DNA of 40,088 nt from Corallococcus sicarius (GTDB lineage Bacteria > Myxococcota > Myxococcia > Myxococcales > Myxococcaceae): the NCBI RefSeq assembly GCF_003611735.1, contig NZ_RAWG01000064.1, positions 1 to 40,088 on the forward strand, in the 5' to 3' direction. The position numbers and the translations under genes are program-made. The notes under the pieces are model-generated. The model was not told the DNA's origin. It made no database searches and saw nothing but the letters and a program-made list of their open reading frames with translations. This document shows, piece after piece, positions 25,801-32,312 of the stretch. How positions within the stretch are numbered: the stretch's first letter is position 1; every line of letters begins with the position of its first letter.

Positions 25801-26929
25801 CGGCGGCGTCCGAGTCGAGGCAGAGGGTGGTGCCGCCGAAGGGAGGCAGGCGCTCCAACTTGCTCTGGTGGGCGAGCAGGACGTTGACGCGAGCATCCTG
25901 GAGCATGAAGGCCAGGCGCTCCGAGGGATGGGAGGCGTCGAGGCACAGGTAGGCCCCGCCCGCCTTGAGGATGGCGAGCATGCCGACGATGAGGTCGAGG
26001 GAGCGGTCGACACAGAGTCCGACGAGGGCCTCGGGCCCCACACCCAGCGAGCGCAGGTGCCAGGCGAGCTGGTTCGAGCGCTCATCGAGCTGACGGTAGG
26101 AGAGGGTGCGGGAGCGATAGGTGACGGCGGGAGCGTCGGGCGTGCGGGCAGCCTGGAGGGCGAAGCGCTCGTGGATGCAGAGGTCGCGGGGGAAGTCGAC
26201 GGTGGCGTCATTCCATTCGCGCAGGACGCGGTGCAGCTCGGCCGCGGGAAGCAGGGGCAGCGAGGCGATGGAGCGTGACGGCTGCGCGACGGCGGCCTCC
26301 AGGAGCGTCTGGAAGTGGGTGGCCATGCGCTGGATGCGCTCGGCGTCGAAGAGGTCGGTGTCGTACTCGAAGCTGGTGCGCCAGCCTTCCGGTGACCGCG
26401 CCACGCTGAGGACCCAATCGCAGCGGGCGCGGACTGCATCGGCGGGCTGCTCCTCCAGCGGTGCGAAGACGAACAGCACCTGGAACACCGGCGCATGGCT
26501 GAAGCCCTGTGACGCCGCGAGCTTCTCGAACGAGGGCAGGCGGTGGGGGACAGCCATCTGATGGAGCGACTGGATGCGCGCCATCAGGTCCACGAACCGG
26601 GGGTTGTCGGAGAGGTCCTGGCGCAGCGCGAGGACCCCCTCATCCGCCGAAGTGCCCACGACCAGCTCATCCTGCAGGGAGTACCGGTGGAGCAGGGCGC
26701 TGAAGCCCGCGAGCAGGGGCACGAAGAGCGGCACCGCTTCCCGCTGGGCCAACGTCTCCAGGGCCGTCGAGAGCGGGGCGGAGAGCCTTCCTTGGAGAGT
26801 GCCCCGCTGGAGTCGCTGCGCGGGAGGCCGGGGCCGATCCGTCGGAAGCTCCAGGAGCGCCGGGGCGCCGGAGAGCTGACGCTTCCAGAAGGAGACGGAA
26901 GCGTCGGGAAGGAGGGGCTCCGGCGTCAT
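19871..26929 (-). CDS. Two-module NRPS with degenerate N-terminal C and terminal C domain
   Basis: 2352 residues; ATG 26929 has AAAGGA upstream. Order: residues 1 to about 225 are only the C-terminal half of a condensation domain, without HHxxxDG and with the FVN(T/M)L region deleted. Then A1 (about 245-755, SGSTGRPKG near 400), PCP1 (GGHS, Ser794), C2 (HHIVSDG, His986-987), A2 (SGSTGRPKG near 1465), PCP2 (Ser1858), and C3 (HHSTSDG, His2048-2049). There is no thioesterase, reductase or epimerase. Aligned by eye to GrsA, both A domains give the same ten-residue pocket, DPFFVGGVFK. It is nearest in style to aliphatic (Val-type) pockets, but the substrate is unassigned. The terminal C could pass the dipeptide to an amine or alcohol acceptor. 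The gene converges with the acyl-unit operon, suggesting a shared product. Confidence 0.95.
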   Translation of the reverse strand: MTPEPLLPDASVSFWKRQLSGAPALLELPTDRPRPPAQRLQRGTLQGRLSAPLSTALETLAQREAVPLFVPLLAGFSALLHRYSLQDELVVGTSADEGVLALRQDLSDNPRFVDLMARIQSLHQMAVPHRLPSFEKLAASQGFSHAPVFQVLFVFAPLEEQPADAVRARCDWVLSVARSPEGWRTSFEYDTDLFDAERIQRMATHFQTLLEAAVAQPSRSIASLPLLPAAELHRVLREWNDATVDFPRDLCIHERFALQAARTPDAPAVTYRSRTLSYRQLDERSNQLAWHLRSLGVGPEALVGLCVDRSLDLIVGMLAILKAGGAYLCLDASHPSERLAFMLQDARVNVLLAHQSKLERLPPFGGTTLCLDSDAAAALLRQQPTDALPRTAGPENLAYVIFTSGSTGRPKGSAILHRGVLALAFDPLLHPFSASDRVAQASNASFDPSTFEIWGALLHGAQLIGITASPAHSPHEFVAQVQDGRVSAMFVTTAVLHLLARQEPAAFKGLKMLVLGGEAADPLALREVLQHGPPERLVNGYGPTECTVFSSFHLVDAPPALGAPVPIGRPLSNGPLFILDSLLQPVPIGVPGELYVSGERLGRGYVHRPELTALTYRPHPFSTVPGARLYKTGDRARFLADGRIEYLGRADHQVKIRGYRVELGEIEEALRLHPAIKDASVIALEAGGDRRLAAYVVPHDALPDVSALRSWLRERLPEHMVPASFTSLPSLPLTVNGKVDRRALPAPVPARGDDLSYVPPSTPTEIALSGIWAAVLEVDRVGLNDDFFSLGGHSLLGTQLVTRVNETFHLRMPIPQIFDTPTLALMAEAVDAAQRIDVTEQGPALVPFPHEGDQPLSFAQERILFVEQLHPGTATFRIPGAYRITSPLDVSLLERSLTELTRRHESLRTVFAETETDFVTRILPVHPFVLRKVDVSDLPPAEQAAETARQTRLELERPLELSTGPLLQGTLLRFRQDDHLLLLTLHHIVSDGWSLQVLLRELRTLYADPAAKRPSTLPPLPVQYVEFAVWQRQWLRDDRLERLLSYWRKQLAGAPLLLELPMDRPRPPIHRLKGNTHTFRLSPEVSQAIEDLCRQENVTLFMGLLAGFSALLHRYTGQQDLIVGTPLAGRVRPELEGLVGLFVNTLALRQDLSGAPSLIELMRRVREVTLGAYAHQELPFEKLVADFHPERILSHALVVQVMFVLQTPTLDPHPSTALQLVTAAEPWELRTGTSKCDLILFMSKSPEGLRATFEYDTDLFDAERIQRMASHLQTLLEAAVAWPSRPIASLPLLPGGERHRVLREWNDATVDFPRDLCVHERFALQAARTPDAPAVTYGVHTLTYRQLDERSNQLAWHLRSLGVGPEVLVGLCVERSADLIVGMLAVLKAGGAYLPLDDSHPSERLAFMLQDARVSVLLAHQHKRERLPHFSGATVCLDTDADALGRLSTAPLPPTSGPENLAYVIFTSGSTGRPKGSAILHRGVLALAFDSLLHPFAASDRVAQASNASFDPSTFEIWGALLHGAQLIGITASPAHSPQDFAAQVQEGRVSVMFVTTAVLHLLARQMPGAFKGLKTLVFGGEAADPLALREVLQHGPPERLVNGYGPTECTVFSSFHLVDAPPALGVPVPIGRPLSNGPLFILDALLQPVPVGVPGELYVSGERLGRGYFDRPELTAFTYRPHPFSTVPGARLYKTGDRARFLADGRVEYLGRADHQVKVRGYRVELGEIEEALRLHPAIKDASVVAREAGGDRRLAAYLVPHDALPDLSELRVWLRERLPEHMVPASFTSLPSLPLTVNGKVDRRALPAPEPARGDALSYVPPSTPTEVALCRLWASLLDVERVGLHDNFFHLGGHSLLATQLVSRVRSELGAEVALRVLFTGPTVAQLAQHLGTLMPNDGPRPVPPLVPVPRDRPLPLSYAQERHYRFFLSAPTSSAYNIPSGHRIRGPLNVEALRGALQGLLERHESMRVLISKEDGQLVQRVAPAGDFPWRYEDLRAEPDAEAEAWKHIRAEAQTPFDLTRDSLVRATLLRVKDDEHLLLVCIHHSTSDGWSMGVIARELGALYAARVQGRAADLAPLVVQYPDYAAWQRSWLTGPELDRRMAYWRQALAGAPTELQLPTDRPRPSARTFNGVRRPVHLGLGRSDALNALCRREQVTPFMAMLSAFGVVLARRSGQEEVVIGSPIANRLLPELEPLIGMFVNGLCLRVSVRGAPGFRTLLQRVREETLGGYAHQEVPLDQVVAALGVELPANRSPVFQAMFILQNAPEAEFALEGLAVTPIEVSRGSVTYELALSLTELEEGFSGVLEFNTDLFDAHTAEAIHAEFLGVLDAVVADPDLPMGLEARAP
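21448..23183 (-). repeat. NRPS module repeat, copy 2 (A2 region)
   Basis: This stretch, encoding the end of C2, all of A2 and part of PCP2, closely matches 24640-26375 at an offset of 3192 bp, with only scattered differences visible by eye. Identical residue runs include the RVLREWNDATVDFPRDLC linker and the A-domain pocket. It indicates recent module duplication or gene conversion within the NRPS gene. Confidence 0.85.
24640..26375 (-). repeat. NRPS module repeat, copy 1 (A1 region)
   Basis: Partner of the repeat at 21448-23183, covering the end of the degenerate C, A1 and the start of PCP1. Similarity drops in the PCP itself (FFSLGGHSLLGTQL against FFHLGGHSLLATQL) and in the C domains, so the duplicated unit is centred on the A domain. 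Confidence 0.85.
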
Positions 26930-27161
26930 CTGGGATTCCTTTCAACGGGGCGCAGTCGGGAGTGCAGGATACCCGAGGAACCACATCTGGCCGAAAGGAG
27001 TTGCGCCGGTGCCGCCGCGCAGAACAGACAGATACAGGTGCGAATGTAGTGCCTCATGACGCGACCGGCGGTGCTCCTCCTTCCGTCCGTGATCCGCCAC
27101 GATGGAAGTTCATGCATGATTTTCCGAGTCCCCGGCTCTTGGGAGGGATGGGGCGGAATTC
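26930..27161. promoter_or_regulatory. Divergent promoter region between NRPS and TPR-CHAT gene
   Basis: 232 bases with no credible gene. No sequence resembling the missing front half of the first C domain is found here, so the NRPS truncation is not a simple frameshift. Near the right end is the perfect palindrome TCATGCATGA (27110-27119), part of TGCATGATTTTCC (27113-27125); a near copy lies before the ADYC gene. Clear -35/-10 hexamers are not visible. Confidence 0.4.
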
Positions 27162-30100
27162 ATGGGCCGCTCCTTGAAGCCGGGGGGAGACGTGCTGCGG
27201 ATTTTCGGGTGGATGATGGGGGTGATGGTCCTTGGCTGTGCTGCGGGGGGGCCAACCCGAGGGAATCACCTGGAGGCTCGGCTCCAGGAGGCGCAGAAGG
27301 CCTATGCCACGGCGCTCCTCCTCTCCGAGGAGGGCAGGTACGCCGAGGCCGTGACGCAGGGTGAACATGCGCTCGTGCTCCGGGAAGCGGTGCTCGGGAG
27401 CGCGCATCCAGACGTCGCCAACTGTCTGAACCTGCTCGGTGAGTTACACCAGCTTCAGGGAGACCTTGACCAGGCCGAGCCACTGCTTCAACGCGGGCTC
27501 GCCATCCGGGAAGCCGCATTCGGCGACAACGTTCTCACCGTTGCCGACGAATACCAGACCTTCGACTCTCCCTACGTCACCGCAGCACTGTACGTTCGGG
27601 TTGACCCACTCTACGAGCGCGAAAGCACCCTGCGGTATGGGGTCATGGGCACCTACTCCCAGCGAGAGGCGGTCATCGACAATCTCTTCTACCCCTACGC
27701 GGAAAACAAAGCATTTCCCCGAACGGAGCTGCGCTCCGCGAGAGAGCGCGCCATTCGGGACGCGGCGTTCGGCAAGAACCATCCCGACATCGCGGATTCC
27801 CTCAACAATCTCGCCAGGCTCTATCATGAGCAGGGATTGTACGAGCGGGCCAGACCTCTCTACGAAAGAGCGCGTGCCATTCGGGAAACGGCCTTTGGCA
27901 AGGACCACCCCGAGGTCGCGGACTCCCTCAACAACCTCGCCAACCTCTACCAGGACCAGGGATTGTACGAGCGGGCCCAGCCCCTCTACGAAAGCGCGCT
28001 CGCCCTTCGGGAAGCGGCCTTCGGGAAGAACCATTCCACCGTCGCCGATTCCCTCCACAACCTCGCCAATCTCTATCAGGCACAAGGGATGTCCCGGCGG
28101 GCCGAGCCTCTCTACGAGCGAGTGCTCTCCATTCGGGAGTTGACGCTCGGCAAGCACCATCCGGCCGTCGCCGCTCCGCTCAACAACCTCGCCAGCCTCT
28201 ATCAGGCGCAGGGGATGTACGCCCGGGCGGAGCCGCTCTACGTGCGCGCGCTCGCCATCTGGGAAGCGGCCCTCGGAAAGAGCCACCCTCACGTGGCCGC
28301 CGCGCTCAACAACTTGGCCACCCTCTACCGGGATCAGGGCTTGGATGACCGGGCCGAGCCGCTCCAGGAGCGCGCACTCACCCTCTGGGAAGAGGCGTTC
28401 GGCAAGAACCATCCCGACGTCGCCGGCTCGCTCAACAACCTCGCCAGCCTGTATCAGGAGCGGGGGCTGTATGGCCGCGCCGAGCCGCTCTATGTGCGCG
28501 CGCTCGCCATCCGGGAGGCGGTGTTCGGCAAGAACCATCCCGACGTCGCCGGCTCGCTCAACAACCTCGCCAGCCTCTACCGGGACCTGGGGTTGTACGA
28601 CCAGGCCGAGCCACTCTATGTGCGAGCACTTGCCATCCGGGAAGCGGCCCTTGGCAAGAATCACCCCGACCTCGCCGCCTCCCTCAACAACCTGGCACTG
28701 CTCAGGATGGCCAGACATCGGCTCGACGCGGCTGTTCCGCTGTTCGCGCGCGCCTTCGCCGTGTCCGAGCAGCGCCTGCGCCAGGAGGCCCTCGACTTCT
28801 CCGAAGCGCGCCTGGCCAACTTTCTCCAGTTCCTACGAACGGACGAGGAACGCCTCTATGCGCTGGTGCGCGCGCATCCCGAAAACACCGCCGTGAAGCG
28901 TCTGGCCCTGAGCGCCGCCCTGCTCCTCAAGGGCCGCTCGGTCGAGGAGACCGCCGGGATCTCCCGTGCGGTCTACCGGAGCCTGGGCGCCCAGGAGCGC
29001 GACACCTTCAAGCAGTTGCGTGAGCTGCGCACCCGGTTGGCCAGCCTGTCACTCCAGGGCCCGGGCTCGCGCCCTCTGGCGGCCTATCAACAACAACTCC
29101 AATCGCTCGCGGAGCAGGGTGACGCCCTCGAAGCCCTCCTTGCCAGGCGCTCCGCGCCCCTGCGCGCGTTGGCGGCGCTGCCGGGGCCCGCGGACATCGT
29201 CGACCGGGTCGCCGCGGCCCTGCCCGGGGAGGGTGCGCTCGTCGAGTTCATCACCTATCAGGACCGCTCGCTCGTGCCCGGACCCGGCAACCCCCAGCCA
29301 CACTTCCGCTGTCTCGCGTTGGTGCTCCTGCCAGATGCCAGCATTCACGTCCTCGACCTGGGCCCTGCCAACCCCATCGACCTTGCCGCCTCGCGCCTGC
29401 GAGACGCCCTGGCCAATCGCGATGCGGCCTTCCAAACTCAGGCCCAGGCGCTCTACCAACGCGTCTTCCAACCCCTGCTCCCCGTGTTGGGGAGGGCGCA
29501 CCGCCTCTTCCTCTCGCCGGATGGCCAGCTGGCCCTGGTGCCCTTCGCCGCCCTGCACGATGGCGAGCAGTTCCTCGTGGAGACCCACGACTTCACCTAC
29601 CTGACCTCGGGGAAGGAGCTGCTGCCGCGTCTCCAGCCGACAGTCCCCGCCACCTCCGTGGTCGTCCTGGCGGATCCGGACTTCGGCGCCCCGCTCCCGC
29701 CAACAGGTCCATTTTGGGCCACGCGCTCCGTCTCCCTCGAACACTTGTTCTCCCCGCAGCGCGAGGAGCTGGCGCACCGGGCCTGGAACCTCGTCCCATT
29801 GCCAGGCTCCCGCGAGGAGGCCGAGGCCATCCAGCGCCTGCTTCCCCAGGCCCAGCTCTTCCTGGGGCCGGAGGCCACCAAGGAGCGCCTGCTGCACGTG
29901 CCGACGCCCGGCATCCTCCACCTGGCCACCCACGGCTTCTTCCTGGAGGACGCCCCCGTGCCCACGCACTCCCGCGCCGTCGGACACTTTGGCGCGCTGG
30001 GGGAGGACCCTCTCACCCCGCGCCCGCCGGACCCCCTGCTGCGCTCCGGCCTGCTCTTCGCGGGAGCCAATGCGCTGACGTCGCCTACCTCCAGCCCCCG

Positions 30101-30494
30101 TCCATCCGCCTCCGACAGCGCGCTGGCGACGGCCCTGGAGCTGGCGGGCCTCAACCTGTGGGGCACCCAGCTCGTGGTCCTGTCCGCCTGTGACACCGGC
30201 AGGGGCGACGTGAAGCTGGGCCAGGGCGTGTATGGGCTGCGCCGGGCCTTCCTCGTGGCGGGAGCGGAGACCGTGGTGATGAGCCTGTGGAAGGTCGACG
30301 ACGTGACGACCCGTACTCTCATGGAGGCCTATTACCGCCACCTGCTGATGGGGGAGGGCAGGGCCACCGCGCTCCGCGAGGCGATGCGTGAGTTGCGGCT
30401 GGCCCTGCCGCACCCGCACCACTGGGCGCCATTCATTGCCATGGGCCAGGATGCGCCTCTGCGATTGCCCGCCTCGTGGCAGGCAGCCCGCTGA
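27162..30494 (+). CDS. TPR-CHAT caspase-like protein, probable lipoprotein
   Basis: 1110 residues. The N-terminus MGRSLKPGGDVLRIFGWMMGVMVLGCAAGG looks like a signal with a lipobox-like VLGC; GTG 27192 (VLRIFG) is an alternative start. After two TPR-like units comes a segment of about 70 residues unlike TPR (about 120-190). Then come eight kinesin-light-chain-type 42-residue TPRs (about 193-528), a helical linker, and a C-terminal CHAT domain (about 690-1105). The candidate catalytic dyad is His924 in LHLATHGFF and Cys1010 in LSACDTGRG. TPR-CHAT proteins are caspase-related proteases or regulators whose TPRs bind partners. If lipidated, this one would act outside the cytoplasm, which is unusual. 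The ADYC and Cys-rich secreted genes follow on the same strand. Confidence 0.92.
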   Translation: MGRSLKPGGDVLRIFGWMMGVMVLGCAAGGPTRGNHLEARLQEAQKAYATALLLSEEGRYAEAVTQGEHALVLREAVLGSAHPDVANCLNLLGELHQLQGDLDQAEPLLQRGLAIREAAFGDNVLTVADEYQTFDSPYVTAALYVRVDPLYERESTLRYGVMGTYSQREAVIDNLFYPYAENKAFPRTELRSARERAIRDAAFGKNHPDIADSLNNLARLYHEQGLYERARPLYERARAIRETAFGKDHPEVADSLNNLANLYQDQGLYERAQPLYESALALREAAFGKNHSTVADSLHNLANLYQAQGMSRRAEPLYERVLSIRELTLGKHHPAVAAPLNNLASLYQAQGMYARAEPLYVRALAIWEAALGKSHPHVAAALNNLATLYRDQGLDDRAEPLQERALTLWEEAFGKNHPDVAGSLNNLASLYQERGLYGRAEPLYVRALAIREAVFGKNHPDVAGSLNNLASLYRDLGLYDQAEPLYVRALAIREAALGKNHPDLAASLNNLALLRMARHRLDAAVPLFARAFAVSEQRLRQEALDFSEARLANFLQFLRTDEERLYALVRAHPENTAVKRLALSAALLLKGRSVEETAGISRAVYRSLGAQERDTFKQLRELRTRLASLSLQGPGSRPLAAYQQQLQSLAEQGDALEALLARRSAPLRALAALPGPADIVDRVAAALPGEGALVEFITYQDRSLVPGPGNPQPHFRCLALVLLPDASIHVLDLGPANPIDLAASRLRDALANRDAAFQTQAQALYQRVFQPLLPVLGRAHRLFLSPDGQLALVPFAALHDGEQFLVETHDFTYLTSGKELLPRLQPTVPATSVVVLADPDFGAPLPPTGPFWATRSVSLEHLFSPQREELAHRAWNLVPLPGSREEAEAIQRLLPQAQLFLGPEATKERLLHVPTPGILHLATHGFFLEDAPVPTHSRAVGHFGALGEDPLTPRPPDPLLRSGLLFAGANALTSPTSSPRPSASDSALATALELAGLNLWGTQLVVLSACDTGRGDVKLGQGVYGLRRAFLVAGAETVVMSLWKVDDVTTRTLMEAYYRHLLMGEGRATALREAMRELRLALPHPHHWAPFIAMGQDAPLRLPASWQAAR
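27738..28745 (+). repeat. Eight tandem 126-bp TPR-coding repeats
   Basis: Eight consecutive 42-codon units, each close to RALAIREAAFGKNHPDVA followed by SLNNLASLYQ.QGLY.RAEPLY. The units remain alike at DNA level (GGCAAGAACCATCCCGACGT-type blocks recur), which favours unequal crossing-over and copy-number change. Confidence 0.85.
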
Positions 30495-30577
30495 TTCCGT
30501 GCATGATTCTCCAGCTCACGGACTCTCTCTCCTGTAGGCCTGTTGTGCGGTCCTTTTCGAACATCGGAGAGAATGTG

Positions 30578-31651
30578 ATGAAGAAGTCTTGGATTGCCTG
30601 CCTGCTCCTTCAGGTTCCAGCACTTGCACAAGCCGGAGCTCCGGCTTCCCCGAAGCCTGGGGTGTCCGACGTCGAACGCTACGCGCGCCGGTGCCAACCC
30701 CAGTCCGCCCAGCGCATCGCCAGACCCCAGGGAACGATGCTGTGGGGCACCCGTCGTGACTGGAATACCGAGAAGGCCTCCGGGGAGCACGAAAGCGTGC
30801 TCGTCTCCGCCGACCTCGCGCCCCTGCGCCGGGCGGAGAACGGGGTGCAGGCGCTGCGACTCGAGGGCGGACACCTGGAAGCATCCCCCGTGCCGCGGGC
30901 AGGGACCGCCATCAGCGGGGTCGTTGGCGCCGTGCTCCAGGGCAGCGCCAGCGACGGCAAGCCCGTGGAAGTGGCCATCTGCGGCGCCGAGCCCTCCGCC
31001 GAGGATCCTGGAATGGTCTTCTACCGCATCGAGGCGTGGAACGCGGTGGCGCAGGAGTGGGAGAACCCCTGCGTCGCGGTGGACCGCGATACCGCCCCCC
31101 GGGCCCTCGCGGTGAGCGGCGTCTGGGATGCCAGCGGGGCCCGTCAGGCCGTTCCGGGCAAGTTCACCTTCGCCTGTCAGAACGGCGCCATCACCAAGTG
31201 CGTCCTCTGGGGGTACAAGCCCTGGTCCTGCCGCGACGGGCAATCCATGACCGACCTGCACCAGGCCTGCACCCGCATGGCGCGCGCGGACTATTGTGGC
31301 GACGGACAAAGCCATACACGCCAGAACACCACCATCGACATCTATGATCGTCTCGGCGTGATCCAGCGGACGGTCACGACCTCGCGGGAGTGGGATCCCG
31401 CGAAGGCTGCCTTCGAGGCAGCCTGGGCACCGGACGGGGCGACCTGTATTTCGCGCACCCGCGACGGCCGTGCGCTGGAGACAGTCCTCCAGGAGTGTCC
31501 GCACCGGTTCCAGGCTGGCGCGGTGACTGACCTGGGCGAGGGGGAGCGCTGCACGGTGCGACGGACGGACGTGAGCGCTGGGGCTGGGCTGCTGCGGAAC
31601 CTGTCGTATGCAGCCCCGCAGAGCCCTGTCTCTCCAGGCAAGGGCCCGTAG
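30578..31651 (+). CDS. ADYC-domain secreted protein
   Basis: 357 residues from ATG 30578, preceded by GGAGAG. The signal peptide MKKSWIACLLLQVPALAQAGA ends near residue 21. The mature part is Cys-containing, with paired motifs typical of the myxobacterial ADYC family: GKFTFACQNGAITKCVLWGYKPW, then the name-giving ARADYCGDGQSHT, then IDIYDRLGVIQ and CISRTRDGRAL. The biochemical function is not known. It should be exported, with the cysteines likely in disulfides. It lies 83 bases after the TPR-CHAT gene on the same strand, and the two may be co-regulated (a related TGCATGATTCTCC element starts at 30500). The frame is open upstream to 30476, but that part lacks signal-peptide character. Confidence 0.88.
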   Translation: MKKSWIACLLLQVPALAQAGAPASPKPGVSDVERYARRCQPQSAQRIARPQGTMLWGTRRDWNTEKASGEHESVLVSADLAPLRRAENGVQALRLEGGHLEASPVPRAGTAISGVVGAVLQGSASDGKPVEVAICGAEPSAEDPGMVFYRIEAWNAVAQEWENPCVAVDRDTAPRALAVSGVWDASGARQAVPGKFTFACQNGAITKCVLWGYKPWSCRDGQSMTDLHQACTRMARADYCGDGQSHTRQNTTIDIYDRLGVIQRTVTTSREWDPAKAAFEAAWAPDGATCISRTRDGRALETVLQECPHRFQAGAVTDLGEGERCTVRRTDVSAGAGLLRNLSYAAPQSPVSPGKGP

Positions 31652-31791
31652 GCCTTGTCTGCTCCGCGGTGTCTGGGACCATACCCTTGCAGATTCTTTT
31701 GCATCATCTCCGGCCACGTCGGCTCATTCGATTTGGCGGGTCGAACGCCGTTCACCCGTGCCATGCACTTTTCCCCAGACGGAGCACACAC

Positions 31792-32121
31792 ATGCGCAAG
31801 CTGATGATGAAGTTCCTGCTGACTGTCTCGGCGGTCCTCACCCTCGCACCCGCGCCCGCGCTGGCCCTGAGGCCCCCCTGTGACACGAGATGCACTGAGC
31901 TAAACGGCGTGATTGCCCCGTGCTCCGTTCTTTGTACGAAGCCCTGGAGCATCGAGCTCCTCACCTGCGGTGAGTGGGTGGCGTCCTACGGGCACATGTA
32001 CCCGGACAACATCTGCGCGCCTGGCTTGGCGCCCGAGGCGTCGTGCGACGCTGTGGCGCAGGACTCCGAGGACGGCTCGGAGGAGGTCTGCCGCGAGCCC
32101 GGGCAGCCCGAGGAGGGCTGA
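31792..32121 (+). CDS. Small secreted Cys-rich protein
   Basis: 109 residues from ATG 31792 with GGAG about ten bases upstream. The signal peptide MRKLMMKFLLTVSAVLTLAPAPALA ends near residue 25. The mature part of about 84 residues has eight cysteines (in PPCDTRC, APCSVLC, LTCGEW, NICAPG, ASCDAV and EEVCRE) and an acidic tail (DSEDGSEEVCREPGQPEEG). The paired spacing suggests four disulfides. I do not recognise a family. It follows the ADYC gene by 140 bases and is closed by a strong hairpin, so it is likely the last gene of that group. A structural or partner role on the cell surface is possible but unsupported. Confidence 0.75.
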   Translation: MRKLMMKFLLTVSAVLTLAPAPALALRPPCDTRCTELNGVIAPCSVLCTKPWSIELLTCGEWVASYGHMYPDNICAPGLAPEASCDAVAQDSEDGSEEVCREPGQPEEG

Positions 32122-32135
32122 CGTCTCATCCATCA

Positions 32136-32168
32136 GGCGACGCCGGCACTCCAGTCTCCGGCGTCGCC
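32136..32168 (+). terminator. Rho-independent-like hairpin after the Cys-rich gene
   Basis: Arms GGCGACGCCGG (32136-32146) and CCGGCGTCGCC (32158-32168) pair perfectly over an 11-base loop, 14 bases after the stop. No T-tract follows, as is common in GC-rich myxobacterial genomes. Confidence 0.7.
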
Positions 32169-32312
32169 GTCGGAAGCCAGTCCAGTGTCAGCGCCCATCG
32201 AACATCTTTACTGAATTGCCGGTTAGATCATTTTTCCAGAATTTGATAAATCCCCGCCGAGTCATGGCGGACTGCCCGCCGTGACCTCCACTTCGAGAGG
32301 GGCGGGAGCACC

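Noticed and set aside
21448-26375. Naming the amino acid loaded by the NRPS
   Set aside because: The by-eye pocket resembles aliphatic-type codes, but with Pro at 236 I cannot match it to a known specificity, so no substrate is claimed.
26930-27161. The missing front half of the first C domain upstream of the NRPS
   Set aside because: No frame in this gap shows HHxxxDG or other C-domain motifs, so a recent frameshift is not supported.
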